Below are positions 47,729-56,246 of a DNA stretch of 64,000 nucleotides, piece by piece. The first letter of the stretch is position 1. The number at the start of each line of letters is the position of its first letter. The position numbers were made by a program, and so were the translations under genes. Origin of the DNA: Desulfonatronum lacustre DSM 10312. Lineage in GTDB: Bacteria > Desulfobacterota > Desulfovibrionia > Desulfovibrionales > Desulfonatronaceae. The notes beneath the pieces are model-generated. The model was not told the origin of the DNA. It was given only the letters and a program-made list of their open reading frames with translations, and searched no databases. The stretch lies in the NCBI RefSeq assembly GCF_000519265.1, contig NZ_KI912608.1:1483582-1547581 (forward strand), given 5' to 3'.

Positions 47729-48043
47729 GGTGACAGCATAATGCCATCAACTTGTATTGCAAGGAGATCGAGGAAGTTGTCACTGCCAACAAATTTTGCG
47801 CAACCAAAGTTGTCGAAGCGAATTGGTGTTTTGACAAGACATTGAAATTATATTGTTTCTATTATGGCATAAAATGTGCTAGATATGCTTTTAAAGCAAT
47901 CACAAGTAAACGAATAAGGGGGGAAGTTCTGAGAAAAAATGTAGAACGAAGGTGGTGAGTTGTTGAGAACTTTTTTATTTCGGATTTTTTGGAATACTCA
48001 AATAGTGTACGAAAAATCTATTAACCAATAAAAGGGAATTATT
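47729..48043. other. AT-rich intergenic region
   Basis: No gene supported. It is much lower in GC than the surroundings and probably holds the promoter of the DUF1566 gene; base composition changes sharply from here to about 48,660. Confidence 0.5.
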
Positions 48044-48475
48044 ATGAAAACAATGTCCAGGAATATCTTTGGAACAGCGGCAGTGGCGCTCATTTTCTGT
48101 CTGGCAATGCTGTTTATCTCTTCCACATCTTTTGCCGAGCAGTGCGTGGACAACGGAGATGGAACCGTGACGGACAACAATATAGGGCTTATGTGGCAAC
48201 AAGGTCTATCTGCTGGTGAATGGACTCGTGCAATGCATACTGCTGATATTAAAATTGGTGGTCATTCTGACTGGCGACTACCAAGCAAAGGAGAATTAAT
48301 CAATCTTTACAATTCAGCTTGTAAATCTATGATGGTTGTAAGAAATGAAGGTTATTGGTCATCTGCGCCATATAAAAATGCTTCTGCATGGGTCATTGAT
48401 TTCAGCAATGGCAGCATGCGCTATGAAATGGCTTATAAATATCATTTTATACGATATGTTCGTAATGCACGCTAA
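48044..48475 (+). CDS. Exported DUF1566 (Lcl-domain) protein
   Basis: A 143-residue protein. Residues 1-31 are a signal peptide (hydrophobic core AAVALIFCLAMLFIS, cleavage after SFA). The mature part has CVDNGDGTVTDNNIGLMWQQ, GGHSDWRLPSKGELINLYN and WSSAPYKNASAWVIDFSNG, the repeat signatures of DUF1566/Lcl proteins such as surface C-type-lectin-like adhesins. GC content is clearly lower than the surrounding genes, suggesting recent transfer. AAGGGAATT precedes the start. A strong terminator follows at 48565. Confidence 0.8.
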   Translation: MKTMSRNIFGTAAVALIFCLAMLFISSTSFAEQCVDNGDGTVTDNNIGLMWQQGLSAGEWTRAMHTADIKIGGHSDWRLPSKGELINLYNSACKSMMVVRNEGYWSSAPYKNASAWVIDFSNGSMRYEMAYKYHFIRYVRNAR

Positions 48476-48564
48476 CTCATCAAATATTAATATGCTCAAC
48501 ATGCGCATATTTTCACGAAGACAACTGATACTCATGTAAAAATAAAAAACACACAATTCTTCAT

Positions 48565-48598
48565 AAAAAAGCCTGTCGAATAACAGACAGGCTTTTTT
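48565..48598 (+). terminator. Rho-independent terminator after the DUF1566 gene
   Basis: Arms AAAAAAGCCTGTC (48565-48577) and GACAGGCTTTTTT (48586-48598) are perfectly complementary with an eight-base loop and a T run, so it works in both directions. Confidence 0.9.
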
Positions 48599-48674
48599 GT
48601 AATCCAAATTTCAACAAACGCAGGAACAGAAATTTTGTATTTGAACTTTTGCAGCGACGCAGCACTTGGGATTA

Positions 48675-48689
48675 TCAACGGACTGCTAA
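48675..48689 (+). repeat. 15-mer TCAACGGACTGCTAA, copy 3
   Basis: Exact copy of the 15-mer at 44621 and, inverted, at 46816. It lies in the gap between the DUF1566 gene and the tmRNA terminator. Confidence 0.8.
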
Positions 48690-48712
48690 CCAGCTGGTAA
48701 TTTCACGGAAAA

Positions 48713-48755
48713 AAGAAAACCCATCCCCCCGCATGACGCGGAGTGATGGGTTGGC
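48713..48755 (-). terminator. Terminator of the tmRNA gene
   Basis: On the minus strand AACCCATC-x-CTCCGC pairs with GCGG-x-GG-GATGGGTT and is followed by TTCTTTTTT. It begins about 12 bases past the tmRNA CCA end. Confidence 0.85.
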
Positions 48756-48766
48756 TTTTGGTGAGA

Positions 48767-49125
48767 TGGTGGAGGCGGGGGGAATCGAACCCCCGTCCGA
48801 GAACGGTCCGCCAGCGACGTCTACAGGCTTAGGACAGGTTTAAGTTCTCGCCTTGGGGAGTGCCCCTGTCCGGGCGGCCCCGCGGCCAGTTCGTCTGTGT
48901 CTCGCTTTGACTCCCGACGAACAAAGGAATCAACGCCAGCCTGAAGTGTCGTCGCTTCTATCGGCTTACCAGGCGATGGGCCGGAGAAACGCTGGCTGTC
49001 TTAAGCAGCCAGGGCGTATTCGTGATCGTTGGCAGTTGAATGCCTGCTGCGTGTTTTACGAGGCCTCGCAGCACCTCGGCCTGCAGCCGTGGTTTCATCA
49101 TCCCCGTCGAAACCAGGGCGCCCCC
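48767..49125 (-). ncRNA. ssrA: tmRNA (SsrA)
   Basis: A 359-base transfer-messenger RNA. The 5' end GGGGGCG (from 49125) pairs with CGCCTCC near the 3' end, the T arm GGGGGTTCGATTCCCCC is intact, and the CCA is encoded at 48767-48769. The CTGGTTTCGACGGGG segment after the 5' acceptor strand is the hallmark of tmRNA. The tag reading frame (49033 down to 49001) encodes ANDHEYALAA followed by TAA, ending in the ALAA degradation signal recognised by ClpXP. tmRNA genes are common integration sites; the toxin-rich island ends just beyond its 3' end. Confidence 0.97.
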
Positions 49126-49327
49126 GAAAGGGAAACAATACTATAGTGATCGCCGTGGATTTAGCAAGGGGAAGAATGGAGACTCGAAAACCACGCCGTG
49201 ATGATCCACCAGGCGCAGCCTTGCGCAATCCGTGATTCGGGCCTAATTACACGTTCATGCGGCTCTAACGAGTTTTTCAAGCCAAAGACCGCACTCCTCA
49301 GCCCACAACCTCTTTACGTCGCATCCA

Positions 49328-51586
49328 ATGGCCAAACCATCGTTCTTACCAAGGGATATTCTAACTGACCTGGGATCGCCCAAGGCCCTGGCCGGCATCA
49401 GCATCGGGCTGGTCATCAGCCTGATGGCGATCGTGATCCAAATTTCCTTGGCCGCGATGATCTTTTCCGGCCCATTGGAATCCCACGCCCAGCGCGGCAT
49501 GGGGTTGACTCTGGCCGGGGGCGCGGTGCTGCTCGCGGTAACGGCCCTGTTCAGCGGTTTTCGTCCCAACGTCAACCTGCCGCAAGATGCTCCGGTGGCC
49601 ATATTTACCGGAGCGGCGGCGGGGATCGCCGCCACCTTGGGCGCGGGACACACGGAAGAGGCCTTCATCACCGTGGTGGCGGCCCTGATGCTTTCCACCC
49701 TGGCCACGGCCGCCTTTTTCTTCCTGGCCGCGAAAAAAAGGCTGGCCGACTACGTTCGGTTCATCCCTTACCCGGTGGTGGCCGGCTTTCTCGCCGGGAC
49801 CGGATGGCTGCTGACCAAGGGCAGCCTGGAGGTGATGACCGGAATCTCCCTGTCGTGGAACGCCCTGCCGTCCTTGTTGTCCCGAGATATCCTCCCGTTT
49901 TGGACGCCTGGGGTCGTCTACGCCGGGCTGCTGTTTTTTGGCCTGCGCCGCTGGTCTCACTTCCTGATCCTCCCCGGTTCCATGGTCGTCGCCTTGGTTC
50001 TCTACCATGCGGCCCTCCCGCTCCTCGGCCTGGACATGGCCCAAGCCCGGGAACTCGGACTGTTGTTCGCGTCCTTCTCCTCGACCAATATCTGGCCTCC
50101 ATTCGCCCCGATGGATCTGCAACATGTCCAGTGGGCCGCGCTTGTCCGAGAAATTCCCACCTTGGCCGTCATCCCGTTCATCGCCCTACTCGGTCTGTTG
50201 TTGAACACCGGAGGCATCGAGTTGGCCGCCCGTCGCGATCTGGACCTGAACCGGGAGCTGCTGGTCAGCAGCGGGGGCAACGCCCTGGCCGCCCTGACGG
50301 GATCCCATGCCGGGTACAGCGCGTTAAGCCTGTCCATGCTCGGTTTCAAAACCGGCGCGGATACACGCATCGTCGGACTGACCGCAGCGCTGGTCCTGAC
50401 CGGGACGCTGCTCTTCGGCGGGCAGGTCCTGACCATTTTTCCCAAGGCCCTTCTGGGCGGCTTCCTGCTTCTGATCGGGTTGTTCTTCATATCCGACTGG
50501 ATCGTGGATACCCGAAAGCGGATGCCTCGGGCGGACTACGCCGTGGTGCTCGCCGTCTTCGCGTCCATCGGCGTTTTCGGCTACCTCCATGGCGTCTTGC
50601 TGGGCCTTTTGGCCACGGTGGCCCTGTTCACGGCAAAAATCAGCCGCATCCCGGCCATCACGGCCGACTCCACGGTCGCCCGGAGCCGCAGCCGCAAGTC
50701 CCGGCCGATTCCTCACCAGCACCTGTTGAGCGTTCATGGGCACGGCGCCCGCCTGTTCAAACTCAACGGCTTTCTCTTTTTCGGCTCGGTGAACTCCTTG
50801 ACCACGTCCGTCATGCAAGCATTGCACGATGACGCCACGCACTCCATTCTCGTTGATTTCCGGGATGTTTCCGGGTTCGACGTCTCCGCTGTCAACAATT
50901 TCGTCCGCTTGGCTCAACGAATGTCCTCCCGGAACGTCGCCTTCCTTCTCGCCGCCCCGCCGGACCTGTTCACGGACCTGCTCAGGCAAATCGGCGGGGA
51001 GGAACTGACCCGGTCATACAGAATCTTTCCCGACGCCAACGCGGCGTTGGAATGGTGCGAGGACGACATCATCCACTCCGCTCACGCCGCCATGACCGAA
51101 CAATCGGATCAGGCCAAGCGCGACCGGGACGAACTCTTCGACACCGTGGCGGACGATCTGTTGTCTGAATTGGACCGTCAGGAACGAATCGAAAACCTGC
51201 TCGACACGATCGGCCCATACCTCGAATCTCGAAACTTCGCGCCGGGCCAAACGCTCCTCAACCAAGGCGATCTTGGTCCGGGAATGATGTTCGTGCGCCA
51301 AGGCGCGGTCCTGGAGCGAATTACGGACGCTTCGGGAAGCAGCAGCACGTTGCGGACTCTGGGACCGGGCACCTTTTTCAGCGAACCCGCCGCCTACGGC
51401 CCCTGGCGTTCTCCCCACGGCTACCAAGCCGAGTCCGCCGCACAAATCGCTCTGCTTACCCCGAAGGCGTTTCTGGAACTGGAAACAATCGCTCCCGAAG
51501 CGGCCCGGACAATCCATCGCCTGGTGGTCGCCGCTCTGGTCGCCACCCTCGGCACGGATATCCGGCCCCAGGAGTGGAAGCCCTGA
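49328..51586 (+). CDS. SulP/SLC26 anion transporter with STAS and cNMP-type domains
   Basis: A 752-residue protein. Residues 15-450 carry about ten to twelve hydrophobic helices with the SLC26-type segments FRPNVNLPQDAPVAIFTGAAAG and GGNALAALTGSHAGYSALSLSMLGFKTGADTRI. A STAS domain follows (about 470-575, VDFRDVSGFDVSAVNNFVRL). The C-terminal 130 residues (LESRNFAPGQTLLNQGDLGPGMMFVRQGAVLERI, LGPGTFFSEPAAYGPW) form a cyclic-nucleotide-binding-like beta roll. This extra domain suggests gating by a ligand. The substrate is probably sulfate, bicarbonate or another anion. It ends just before the DUF2156 gene, which is followed by a Crp/Fnr regulator. Confidence 0.87.
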   Translation: MAKPSFLPRDILTDLGSPKALAGISIGLVISLMAIVIQISLAAMIFSGPLESHAQRGMGLTLAGGAVLLAVTALFSGFRPNVNLPQDAPVAIFTGAAAGIAATLGAGHTEEAFITVVAALMLSTLATAAFFFLAAKKRLADYVRFIPYPVVAGFLAGTGWLLTKGSLEVMTGISLSWNALPSLLSRDILPFWTPGVVYAGLLFFGLRRWSHFLILPGSMVVALVLYHAALPLLGLDMAQARELGLLFASFSSTNIWPPFAPMDLQHVQWAALVREIPTLAVIPFIALLGLLLNTGGIELAARRDLDLNRELLVSSGGNALAALTGSHAGYSALSLSMLGFKTGADTRIVGLTAALVLTGTLLFGGQVLTIFPKALLGGFLLLIGLFFISDWIVDTRKRMPRADYAVVLAVFASIGVFGYLHGVLLGLLATVALFTAKISRIPAITADSTVARSRSRKSRPIPHQHLLSVHGHGARLFKLNGFLFFGSVNSLTTSVMQALHDDATHSILVDFRDVSGFDVSAVNNFVRLAQRMSSRNVAFLLAAPPDLFTDLLRQIGGEELTRSYRIFPDANAALEWCEDDIIHSAHAAMTEQSDQAKRDRDELFDTVADDLLSELDRQERIENLLDTIGPYLESRNFAPGQTLLNQGDLGPGMMFVRQGAVLERITDASGSSSTLRTLGPGTFFSEPAAYGPWRSPHGYQAESAAQIALLTPKAFLELETIAPEAARTIHRLVVAALVATLGTDIRPQEWKP

Positions 51587-51696
51587 CACGCAAAATCGCA
51601 ACGCGCCCAACTTCGACGTTATCCCGCTCTTTCAGCCGACCGCTCCAAACCATAACCGCCAACGTGCTCATGACGAAACACAAACCCGAGTCCACC

Positions 51697-52593
51697 ATGC
51701 CGCTTGAATTTCAGCAGATCACATTGCAAGCCCAGGAGCGCTACCTGGCTCTCCTGGACCGCTGTCCGCAAAAAACGTCGGACCTCAGTTTTGCCAATAT
51801 TTTCGGATGGGCCGAGGAATACGGCCTGGAATGGTGGTTTGACGAGAATCTCGTCTGGCTGCGCCAACAAAACCCGGAGCCGTTGCTCTGGGCCCCCGTG
51901 GGACCCTGGAACGACGTGGACTGGGCCGCCCTCTGGCCGCGTCTGGCCAACGCCTCGTTTCATCGCGTTCCCGAGGAACTGACGGAAATATGGCGCAAGA
52001 CGTTCGATGAAAAGATGATTTCGAGCGAGGCACGAGGGCAGTGGGACTATGTCTATTCCATCCCGGAACTGATTGAGCTCAAGGGCAATCGCTTTCACAA
52101 GAAAAAAAATCTGCTCCACCAGTTTCAGCGCAACTACCGAGCCGTCTACCATCCCCTGGACATGGACTGCGTGGAACGGGTGCTGGAGATGCAGTCCAAC
52201 TGGTGCACCTGGAAGGAATGCGTCGACTCCGACGCTTTGGAAGCCGAAAACACGGCCATCGAGCGCGTGCTCAAGGAGTGGGACCGGATTCCGGGACTAA
52301 TGGGCGGGGCTTTGGAGGTGGAAGGCGAGATCGTCGCGTATACCGTGGCCGAAGCGTTGACCGCCGACACCGTGGTCATTCACTTCGAAAAGGGCAATAC
52401 GAGGTTCAAGGGCGTCTACCAGGCCATCAACAACCTGTTCCTGGCCGACGCGGCGAGCGGATTCGAATACGTCAACCGCGAGCAGGACCTGGACGACGAG
52501 GGCCTGCGCAAAGCCAAACTCTCCTACAATCCGATCCGCTTTCTGAAAAAATACGGAGTCCGCTTCGTCGGCGCGGAACAGTCGGCTTCATGA
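51697..52593 (+). CDS. DUF2156-type acyltransferase-like protein
   Basis: A 298-residue protein of the DUF2156 (phosphatidylglycerol lysyltransferase-like GNAT) type without a membrane domain. The landmarks are LSFANIFGWAEEYGLEWWF, YVYSIPELIELKGNRFHKKKNLLHQFQRNY, GALEVEGEIVAYTVAEALTADTVVIHFEKGN, FKGVYQAINNLFLA and FEYVNREQDLDDEGLRKAKLSYNP. Members probably transfer an aminoacyl group to an acceptor; the substrate is unknown. No ribosome-binding site favours one start; ATG 51670 is an alternative. Its stop overlaps a possible start of the Crp/Fnr gene as ATGA. Confidence 0.8.
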   Translation: MPLEFQQITLQAQERYLALLDRCPQKTSDLSFANIFGWAEEYGLEWWFDENLVWLRQQNPEPLLWAPVGPWNDVDWAALWPRLANASFHRVPEELTEIWRKTFDEKMISSEARGQWDYVYSIPELIELKGNRFHKKKNLLHQFQRNYRAVYHPLDMDCVERVLEMQSNWCTWKECVDSDALEAENTAIERVLKEWDRIPGLMGGALEVEGEIVAYTVAEALTADTVVIHFEKGNTRFKGVYQAINNLFLADAASGFEYVNREQDLDDEGLRKAKLSYNPIRFLKKYGVRFVGAEQSAS

Positions 52594-52613
52594 ACATCAA
52601 GGGGATAAGCGCC

Positions 52614-53291
52614 ATGCCTGACGACACCACCTCATTGCTCAGCCAAAGCCCGGTTTTCCAAGGACTTCCCGAGAGCCAGATTCAGGCTTTGGCCAGAATT
52701 GCCGAGCCCATAACCTATCGTCCCGGTGATCTGATCTTTTCGGAAGGCGATGACGCCGCGGGCTTTTTTCTCGTCGTTTCCGGACAGGTGAAGATCTATA
52801 AAATGTCCTTCGAGGGCAAGGAGCAGGTGCTCCACTTTGTCGGACCGGGTGAAATTTTTGCCGAAGTGCCGGTCTATTCCGGCGGCGCCTACCCGGCCAA
52901 CGCGGACGCTCTGCGGGAAACCCGCACGCTTTTTTTCCCGAGGCGGGCCATCCGCCGCCTCCTGGCCAACGACCCGAACCTGGCCATGATCATGCTGGCC
53001 GATCTGTCCAGGCGGCTGCGACAGTTGACCAAGCTGGTGGAAAGTTTGTCCCTCAAGGAAAGTCCCGCCAGACTGGCCGCCTACCTGCTGCATGCCGGCG
53101 AGGAACTGACGCACGCGGACCAGGTGGAGTTGGACGTGACCAAAGGCCAGTTGGCCACCCTGCTGGGCACCACTCCGGAAACCCTCTCCCGGACCCTCAA
53201 AAAAATGTCGGAAACCGGATTGATCGCGGTTCAGGGCCGGACCATCAAGCTGTTGAATAAAACAGGTCTGGAGCAGATGGCCACAAGTTGA
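52614..53291 (+). CDS. Crp/Fnr-family transcriptional regulator
   Basis: A 225-residue regulator. The cyclic-nucleotide-type beta roll (residues about 20-120) has YRPGDLIFSEGDDAAGFFLVVSGQVKIYKMSFEGKEQVLHFVGPGEIFAE. The C-terminal winged helix (about 145-215) has VTKGQLATLLGTTPETLSRTLKKMSETGLIAVQGRTIKLLN. There are no Fnr-type N-terminal Cys ligands, so it does not sense oxygen by an iron-sulfur cluster. ATG 52614 has AAGGGG ahead; ATG 52590 overlaps the previous stop and is also possible. It may control the SulP/DUF2156 genes upstream. Confidence 0.9.
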   Translation: MPDDTTSLLSQSPVFQGLPESQIQALARIAEPITYRPGDLIFSEGDDAAGFFLVVSGQVKIYKMSFEGKEQVLHFVGPGEIFAEVPVYSGGAYPANADALRETRTLFFPRRAIRRLLANDPNLAMIMLADLSRRLRQLTKLVESLSLKESPARLAAYLLHAGEELTHADQVELDVTKGQLATLLGTTPETLSRTLKKMSETGLIAVQGRTIKLLNKTGLEQMATS

Positions 53292-53306
53292 TCGCGACCG
53301 TCTTTC

Positions 53307-53861
53307 TCACTCAAGTCCCCAAGCGATTCTGAAGCGCCGTTCCAGCCCACGCAGATAGTCGCCCGCAGCGTCGCTGTCCGCCGCCGGGGTCCAAGGCGCG
53401 AAATCCTTGTCCGTCACCGGAGAATAAGGTCCGGGTTTGACCTCATACAGCACGGTGTCCGGTTCCAGGGCCAGGATGGTGTGCCAGACGCCGGGCCGGA
53501 CGTCGGCTATCAGATCCCCCCGCTCCTGATCCAACAGAATATACTCCTCCGATATATCCGCTCCGTGTTCCGCGAACAGCACGATGCCCGCCACACCTTG
53601 CAGAATCACGAACCCTTCGGACTTGGGCGGATCGAGATGGCGGTGGGGTCTGGCGTAGGTTCCGGGTTGCAAGGCATTGAGCATCCGGTGCAGAGGATCG
53701 GCATCGCCCGCATGCAGGACATGGATTTCGCGCAGACGGGCGCTTTGGGCCGCGTCTTCGGCCTTTTGCTCCAGGATGTGCCGCCCGATGGCTTGAAAGC
53801 GATCATGCCCGGAGATCGTGGCCAGGGACGACAGGCGGGCTAGGGCAACCCGGGTGGTCAT
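53307..53861 (-). CDS. WbuC-type cupin metalloprotein
   Basis: A 184-residue cupin. The metal-binding motifs are visible: TYARPHRHLDPPKSEGFVILQGVAGIVLF (two His and a Glu) and VRPGVWHTILAL (third His). The N-terminal part VLHAGDADPLHRMLNALQPGTY matches WbuC, found with O-antigen loci. The function is unknown, possibly in polysaccharide synthesis. It starts as ATGA over the stop of the U32 peptidase gene, so the two are translationally coupled. Confidence 0.78.
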   Translation of the reverse strand: MTTRVALARLSSLATISGHDRFQAIGRHILEQKAEDAAQSARLREIHVLHAGDADPLHRMLNALQPGTYARPHRHLDPPKSEGFVILQGVAGIVLFAEHGADISEEYILLDQERGDLIADVRPGVWHTILALEPDTVLYEVKPGPYSPVTDKDFAPWTPAADSDAAGDYLRGLERRFRIAWGLE

Positions 53862-55150
53862 CGCGGCTGCTTCCTGGTCCGATCTTGGATTTGGCGCAGA
53901 AAGATATCCGAACCGCATTCCGGATGCTCACAGCACAGCACCACCCGTTGCCCGGGATGCGCCAAGCACATCGCGTCTCCCCGCTCATTCTCCAGACCGT
54001 ACTCTCCGGGCCGCAGCACCGGCCGACGCAAGCCAGGCAGGACCAATTCCACGGGGCCGGTCGCTTCCCAACGATCCAGAACCTGCGTCGTCCAGCGTCC
54101 GGGTCCATCCTGCCGTAGCAAATGTCCGACCATGGTCATGTCGCCGCCGCACTCCCAACGCTTGGCCGTCATGGCCGGAGCGCCGGGCAGGAAAAAGCCC
54201 GAATCCATGGGCCGGTGCAACGCGGCCCCGAGTTCTCGCAGGTAACGGTCCGGGCTATAACTCCCTCGGCCCAAATCCTCCAAAGCCGTACGGTACACGT
54301 CGCAGGTCAGCGCAACATACGCCGCGGAACGCATCCGGCCCTCGATCTTCAGGGCATTGACGCCGTTGCGTTGGAGCCAGGGCAAATATTTGACCAGACA
54401 CAGATCACGGGGGCTGAAAAAAGCCGTGAAGTCCTCCCCCTCCAGCACTTCCCACAAGACATCTCCGGGCCGAAGCTGCTCTTCCACGGTCAAAGCCAGT
54501 GCGCGCGGCCTGTAAGCGAAACGGCAGGGCTGGGTGCAGCCGCCCTTGTTCGCCGAACGGGCGTTCAGGTGGGCGCTGAGGGAGCAGCGTCCGGACAGGG
54601 CCAGACACATGGCTCCGTGCACGAACATTTCCAGCTCCATGCCCGGTGCTCTCTCGGACACGGCCCGCCGTACACCGCGAATATCCTTCAGGGTCAGCTC
54701 CCTAGCCAGATTGACGCGCTTGGCCCCCAAATCCCGCCAGAACCCTACAGCCGCACTGTTGCCGGTATTGGCCTGGGTGCTGACGTGCAGGGGCATGTCC
54801 GGCAAAAACTTCCGGGCCAGGGCGAAAACCCCGGGGTCGGCCACGATCAGTCCGTCAACGCGGCTGTCGTGGGGCATACAGCCAAGCATTTCCAGAGTGT
54901 TCCGGACCGAATCCAGGTCGGCCTCCAGAGGAAAAGCGTTCAGACAATAATAAACCCGAACGTCTGCGATCCGGGCAAGTTCCACTGCCTGGGCCAAGAC
55001 CTCTTGGCCAAAGCCTCCGGCACCGGCCCGGAGGTTCAGGGTCGGACCGCCCAGGTAAACGGCGTCCGCGCCGTAACGCAGCGCGACCTTTAGCTTGGAG
55101 AGGTTCCCCGCGGGGGCCAACAGTTCCGGACGGAACGGGGATGATGACAT
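53858..55150 (-). CDS. Peptidase U32-family protein (RlhA/TrhP type)
   Basis: A 430-residue protein. ELLAPAGNLSKLKVALRYGADAVYLGG at the N-terminus and MELEMFVHGAMCLALSGRCSLSAHLNARSANKGGCTQPCRFAY in the middle are the U32 signatures, the four Cys of which hold an iron-sulfur cluster. Relatives hydroxylate tRNA or 23S rRNA uridine/cytidine (TrhP, RlhA) using prephenate-dependent chemistry rather than acting as peptidases. The C-terminus has an extra beta domain. It is coupled to the WbuC gene. Confidence 0.88.
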   Translation of the reverse strand: MSSSPFRPELLAPAGNLSKLKVALRYGADAVYLGGPTLNLRAGAGGFGQEVLAQAVELARIADVRVYYCLNAFPLEADLDSVRNTLEMLGCMPHDSRVDGLIVADPGVFALARKFLPDMPLHVSTQANTGNSAAVGFWRDLGAKRVNLARELTLKDIRGVRRAVSERAPGMELEMFVHGAMCLALSGRCSLSAHLNARSANKGGCTQPCRFAYRPRALALTVEEQLRPGDVLWEVLEGEDFTAFFSPRDLCLVKYLPWLQRNGVNALKIEGRMRSAAYVALTCDVYRTALEDLGRGSYSPDRYLRELGAALHRPMDSGFFLPGAPAMTAKRWECGGDMTMVGHLLRQDGPGRWTTQVLDRWEATGPVELVLPGLRRPVLRPGEYGLENERGDAMCLAHPGQRVVLCCEHPECGSDIFLRQIQDRTRKQPR

Positions 55151-55265
55151 GGATGCAAGGAGGAAGGATTGTCAGGAAGCCGCAAGAACAATGTACCGGA
55201 AAAAGTTTCCGTGCCCAAATGCAGACGGGGTGATGACCGGACAGAGGACGGGAACTGAACGACCG

Positions 55266-56126
55266 CTAAACGGGCAGACCCAGCTTGACTCGGTGTTCCT
55301 TCATGGTCGCCAGCAGGGAAGCGGGGACACACAACTCGCCGAAACCAGTGCCCAGCCGAACATTCGGCTTGACCGCGCCGTGGAAGTCGGAACCGCCGGT
55401 GACCAGAAAGTCCATGTCCCGCGCAATATCGAGATAAAGCCGTGTCTGGTCCGGCCGATGCAGCGTATAGATGGCCTCAATGCCGTCCAGTCCAAATTCC
55501 TTGAGCTGCTTCAACACGCCGCGCAGATCCGCCCCCTTCAGCCCGAGCAGGAACGGATGGGCCAGCACCACGGTCGCGCCCACGGATTTCAAGAGTTCGA
55601 TGGCCCGGCGGGGACCAAGTTTTTCCTTGGGAACGTAGGCTTTGCCCTCGGAACCGAGGTAGTCCTTGAAGGCGTCGCTCAGCTCTCGAACGTAGCCTTT
55701 GGCATGCATAACCTGGGCAATGTGCGGACGGCCCACGGCATCCCCACCGGATACGGCCAGAACGTCGTCGTAGGAAATATCCATGCCCAGGGCCTTAAGC
55801 TTGGCCATGATCAGATGGTTGCGCTCATGCCGACGGTCCCGCAAAAAGCGCAACGTCTCGCTCAGCTTGCTGGGTCCGACGGGGATCCAGTAGCCCAGGA
55901 TATGCATGTTGCCGTTCTGGGAAACCACGCTCAACTCGCACCCGGGAATAAATTCCACTCCCACGGCTTCGGCCGCAGCGGCGGCCTCCTTGAGACCGCC
56001 GGTGGTGTCGTGGTCGGTCAGGGCAATGGCTTCCAGATCAGCGTTCTTTGCCGCCTGAATCAATTCCGTGGGCGACAGGGTGCCGTCCGAGGCCGTTGAA
56101 TGAGTATGCAGGTCGATTCCGGGCAT
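55266..56126 (-). CDS. PHP-domain phosphoesterase (RNase AM/YciV type)
   Basis: A 286-residue metallo-phosphoesterase. The metal ligands are in IDLHTHSTASDGTLSP, LTDHDTTGG, FIPGCELSV, VVLAHPF and GGSDFHG. The inserted helical domain (residues about 95-160) is as in YciV/RNase AM, a 5'-3' exoribonuclease and 3',5'-nucleoside bisphosphatase. Length and motif spacing are normal. It stands 115 bases downstream of flaG's transcript end on the same strand and 115 bases before the U32 gene. Confidence 0.85.
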   Translation of the reverse strand: MPGIDLHTHSTASDGTLSPTELIQAAKNADLEAIALTDHDTTGGLKEAAAAAEAVGVEFIPGCELSVVSQNGNMHILGYWIPVGPSKLSETLRFLRDRRHERNHLIMAKLKALGMDISYDDVLAVSGGDAVGRPHIAQVMHAKGYVRELSDAFKDYLGSEGKAYVPKEKLGPRRAIELLKSVGATVVLAHPFLLGLKGADLRGVLKQLKEFGLDGIEAIYTLHRPDQTRLYLDIARDMDFLVTGGSDFHGAVKPNVRLGTGFGELCVPASLLATMKEHRVKLGLPV

Positions 56127-56246
56127 GGATTTTTCCTTATCCTATTCCCGGAGTCCCTACAAGGAAGAACCGTCCAGTCCGAAAGGTCGAAGCAACACGA
56201 AATCGACGTTCGAGCCTTCACCGGCACCAAGTTTCAAATGGACGCC

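Noticed and set aside
47752-47958. 68-codon frame in the AT-rich gap
   Set aside because: Non-ATG start, no ribosome-binding site and no motif.
48767-48850. Possible separate tRNA at the end of ssrA
   Set aside because: The tRNA-like T arm and acceptor belong to the tmRNA; there is no anticodon arm.
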